Source of the DNA: Oreocharis arfaki
Taxonomy: Eukaryota; Chordata; Aves; Passeriformes; Paramythiidae
Length of the DNA stretch: 64,000 bases
Direction: 5' to 3'
Assembly: GCA_013398015.1 (NCBI GenBank)
Contig: VZRR01011537.1
Span: 331,647 to 395,646, forward strand
The translations under genes and the position numbers were made by a program. Each line of letters begins with the position of its first letter. Positions within the stretch are counted from its first letter, which is position 1. Positions 62,301-64,000 of the stretch are shown here, piece by piece. The notes under the pieces are model-generated. The model did no database searches. It worked only from the letters and a program-made list of their open reading frames with translations, and was not told the DNA's origin.

Positions 62301-62773
62301 AAATTTGTGTAACAAAAGACATCAGGCTAAAATTTCCATCAAATAATGAACTACTGTAGTCTTTTGTATGTATTCCTTTTAATTGTACTTACTTTATTTC
62401 CAGTGAGATTTCTACATCCATGGGTGTGTATTTGTTAATAGGAATAACATAGCTGTAATTTCCAGAGCTGAAAAAGGTTGCATTAATACACACAGGATTT
62501 TGAGATAGACAGTATCTTTGCTAAAACATGGAAATTGCATTTAAATTTAAACGGAAAGAAATATTAAAAGGTATCAAAGGCTCCTGCATGCTAGAGCAAA
62601 CAACTGTGAGCAGCAGCCAGCCTGGCAGCCAGGCCACATTAATGGTGTTTTATTCCACCACTGCATAATAAAATAATTCACCTACCTGCATCGCAGATTT
62701 TTACTACAATAGCGATCGTCAATACTTTGCTGAGTTTCCAAAATCTGTATGGAACTGATTGTTGTATCAATCC
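59246..62773 (-). CDS. MYRFL: Myelin regulatory factor family protein, C-terminal five exons (probably MYRFL)
   Basis: Five minus-strand exons (62686-62773, 62393-62467, 61524-61632, 59420-59494, 59246-59332) join with matching phases (in 1, then 2/2, 2/2, 0/0, 0/0) and end at TAA, giving about 143 residues. The peptide has the pattern I know from the luminal C-terminal domain of MYRF proteins (MRF_C2): SSIQILETQQSIDDRYC near its start, SGNYSYVIPINKYTPMD, then FLCKVTFGNYC, HVWALPVAKLYDSAYSFRVA and finally FTDYYFYFYRQCN. Six cysteines and two N-glycosylation sequons (NYS and NTT) fit an ER-lumenal domain. In the family, a membrane-anchored trimer cleaves itself through an intramolecular chaperone domain and releases an N-terminal NDT80-like transcription factor. 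Those upstream parts are outside the window. Family assignment is firm. MYRFL over MYRF is inferred from the AT-rich, long-intron, gene-poor context. Confidence 0.85.
59420..59494 (-). CDS. MYRFL: MYRF-family exon, second from last
   Basis: This 75-nt exon starts after TCTCCTAG, ends before GTAAGC, and is phase 0 at both ends. It encodes 25 residues, GRQHVWALPVAKLYDSAYSF followed by RVAVP. The other two frames contain stops. The HVWALPVA...YDSAY.FRVAVP block is one of the most recognisable parts of the family's C-terminal domain. It contains several CpGs (CGC, GCG) that are rare in the flanking introns, consistent with coding constraint. Confidence 0.88.
59495..61523 (-). other. Intron of the MYRF-family gene, 2.0 kb
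   Basis: The intron is bounded by GTAAGA on the 61524 side and TCTCCTAG on the 59494 side (minus strand). It is AT-rich with many stops in all frames. I see no exon, no recognisable repeat and no RNA gene inside it. Confidence 0.8.
61524..61632 (-). CDS. MYRFL: MYRF-family exon, third from last
   Basis: The acceptor is a pyrimidine-rich stretch ending TTCTTGAAG and the donor is GTAAGA. The 109-nt exon enters in phase 2 and leaves in phase 0. After the split Asn codon it encodes TTEPLIIFLCKVTFGNYC and then SHYSSSQISRKDFQETTQ. A nearer AG at GCAAAG was tested as acceptor and rejected, because it breaks the phase and runs into TAG. The Ser/Gln-rich end is likely a flexible linker between the two conserved halves of the domain. 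Confidence 0.83.
61633..62392 (-). other. Intron of the MYRF-family gene, 760 bp
   Basis: This is bounded by GTAAGT and by a TTCTTGAAG acceptor on the minus strand. A 102-codon plus-strand open frame near 61956-62264 overlaps it but has no recognisable content. No repeats are evident. Confidence 0.8.
62393..62467 (-). CDS. MYRFL: MYRF-family exon, fourth from last
   Basis: This 75-nt exon lies between acceptor CCTTTTTCAG and donor GTAAGT, both strong consensus sites. It enters in phase 2 and leaves in phase 2. The single stop-free frame reads SGNYSYVIPINKYTPMDVEI and then SLEI, with the last codon completed by the next exon to Asn. NYS is a potential N-glycosylation site, as expected for a domain in the ER lumen. 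The upstream intron is only 218 bp. Confidence 0.85.
62686..62773 (-). CDS. MYRFL: MYRF-family exon, fifth from last
   Basis: The minus-strand acceptor ends in TTTTTAG and the donor is GTAGGT. The exon is 88 nt, enters in phase 1 and leaves with two bases of a split codon. It encodes IDTTISSIQILETQQSIDD followed by RYCSKNLRC. Only the frame used here is compatible with the next exon, whose other two frames contain stops. It opens the luminal MRF_C2-like domain. I could not find a convincing exon immediately upstream inside the window. Confidence 0.82.
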
Positions 62774-63636
62774 CTAAAAACATTAAGAATAATTGTTTAT
62801 TCTTGATTATTTCAGATACCTTAGATTAGAGTATAATAAAACTGCAGTTAGTCTACTCCCTTGATTGCCACTACAAGACTTGCTGCAGGTCTAAGTTAGC
62901 ACTCAGTTAAAAGCCTCTGGCTGATTACCTTCATTCTGCCATTGGAGATAAGGTCCTTATTCAGTTTGCAAGGACAAATATCCTGAGAACATAACATTGT
63001 ACCATTTTCTTACAGGCAGACATTGAAGGCTACTTTGATGGCAGCCCAAGTAGAACACAAATGTGTCAATATTCATTTTAATGTACTAGAAGCCATACTT
63101 ATTCAAGTAACCATTAGCTTGAAAAACCTTATCTTTGTCGAGACAAGTAATATGGAATGCAACAAAACTGGTTTCTAATTCTCTGTGCAAGAAAACTACC
63201 CAACTTTAATGAATATTATAATTCCTTCATAAAGTGTTGCCTTGAACTCACAAGAATTTTTGGGTTTGCAAGAGTTTTGTAATATCCTACATATAGATGA
63301 TGAGCGTAGCCATGATAAGGTTGTTTTTCCCTTAGGCAGATTAGCCCTGTTAGAGTTAGGTAGCAAGAACCAGGGTGCTAACACAGAAGTACAGCTTCTG
63401 CTTTCACAGCTGGCCTAGGAATCACTGCACCAAGCTGCATCCTGAAAGCCTTTTTTCTTCTGGATACATCTACAGCATCCAATCAGGTCCACAGTTAGAA
63501 CCTGCAGCATCTCAGACTCCTAAACCAGACCATTTCAGTCTGCAGCCCCTTAAACACAAGGGACTGAACAGGTTTAATTCCTTTGAGTGGAACTAAGCTG
63601 ATGCTGCCCATGGTTTGGGAAAGGCCTGGGTGATTT
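62774..63636 (-). other. Upstream intron sequence of the MYRF-family gene
   Basis: This lies 5' of the 62686-62773 exon in transcript sense. I tested candidate exons at 62929-62982 and 63291-63346; neither can be supported (see rejected list). It is otherwise AT-rich unique-looking sequence leading into a CR1 copy. Confidence 0.6.
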
Positions 63637-64000
63637 AAAATCATAGCATTATAGAAAATCCTGGGCTGGAAGGGACAGACAAGATCATGGCATCCAACTC
63701 CTAGCCCTGCACAGGACACCGTGTGTCTGAGAGTGCCCTCCAAATCCTTCCTGAACTATGGCAGCCTTGGTGTCATGACCACTTCTCTGGGGAGCTTGTT
63801 CCAGTGCCTGACCAACCTCAGGGTGAAGAAACTAATCCTAATATCCAGCCAAAATGTCCCCTGACACAACTTCATACTGTTCCCTCAGGTGTTATCACTG
63901 ATCACCAGAGCAAAGAGATCAGTGCCTGCCCCTCCACTTCCCCTCAGTAGGAAGCTGTATGTCACCAGGAGGTCTCCCCTCGGTCTCCTCTTCTCTAGGC
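63637..64000 (-). mobile_element. CR1 LINE 3' end, minus strand, continuing past the window
   Basis: It begins with the reverse complement of the CR1 terminal repeat (AATCATAGCATTATAGAA), followed by CTGGGCTGGAAGGGACAGAC and the block reading CTTGTTCCAGTGCCTGACCA. It ends at the window edge in GGTCTCCTCTTCTCTAGGC, the antisense of the conserved GCCTGGAGAAGAGGAGGC-type segment at the end of the reverse transcriptase ORF. It sits within an intron of the MYRF-family gene in the same orientation as the gene. It is diverged and carries no open frame. Confidence 0.85.

Noticed and set aside
62929..62982. Possible 54-nt minus-strand exon (after TTCTCAG, before GTAATC)
   Set aside because: It leaves in phase 0 while the next exon needs phase 1. 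Using it would force stops in the conserved exons.
62999..63100. Possible minus-strand exon ending before GTAAGA near 63014
   Set aside because: The only open frame exits in phase 0 and has no family resemblance.
63291..63346. Possible further MYRF-family exon on minus (acceptor CTCTAACAG, donor GTAGGA; reads ANLPKGKTTLSWLRSSSI)
   Set aside because: The exit phase would fit the 62773 exon, but the acceptor lacks a good pyrimidine tract, the donor is weak, and the peptide does not resemble the family.
1..64000. tRNA, rRNA, CRISPR arrays, operons or bacterial regulatory sites
   Set aside because: I saw no tRNA B-box/cloverleaf, rRNA block or spaced repeats, and the DNA is vertebrate in character (CR1, LTRs, GT-AG introns).

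Overview
This window looks like vertebrate nuclear DNA, almost certainly from a bird. Most of it is low-GC, intron- and intergene-like sequence with no long open frames. It carries several chicken-repeat-1 (CR1) LINE 3' ends in both orientations. It also carries LTRs of types I associate with avian endogenous retroviruses, and exons bounded by canonical GT-AG splice sites. The CR1 3' end at 42.1-42.5 kb resembles copies I associate with Neoaves and passerines, but I cannot name the species.

The only protein-coding gene I can support is at the right end, on the minus strand. Five exons between 62773 and 59246 keep phase across four introns and end in a stop codon. Together they encode about 143 residues: the C-terminal luminal domain (Pfam MRF_C2 type) of a myelin regulatory factor family protein. 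MYRFL is more likely than MYRF because of the AT-rich, gene-poor setting. The rest of the gene lies beyond base 64000. A polyadenylation signal sits at 59081-59086.

Layout: 1 to about 57.9 kb is a gene desert downstream of that gene. It holds a solo ERVL-type LTR (24.1-24.6 kb, minus), CR1 fragments at 29.6, 42.1 and 43.8 kb, a weak L3/CR1-like end at 21.7 kb, low-complexity tracts, a G-quadruplex-prone cluster at 16.0 kb and an isolated CpG island at 48.6 kb. From about 57.9 to 59.0 kb an LTR-like element is split by a second, younger solo LTR flanked by a perfect 6-bp duplication (GGTGTT). This nest ends less than 100 bp past the gene's polyadenylation signal and is oriented towards it. From 59.2 to 62.8 kb are the MYRF-family exons. 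From 63.6 kb to the end is a minus-strand CR1 inside the next intron of the gene.

I found no new multi-gene system. The best leads are the nested LTR pair abutting the 3' end of the gene, the orphan CpG island with its two palindromes, the G-rich cluster, and a 13-bp direct repeat around the LTR nest. Coordinates of exons and of the inner LTR are exact as read. Edges of CR1 copies and of the outer LTR are approximate.
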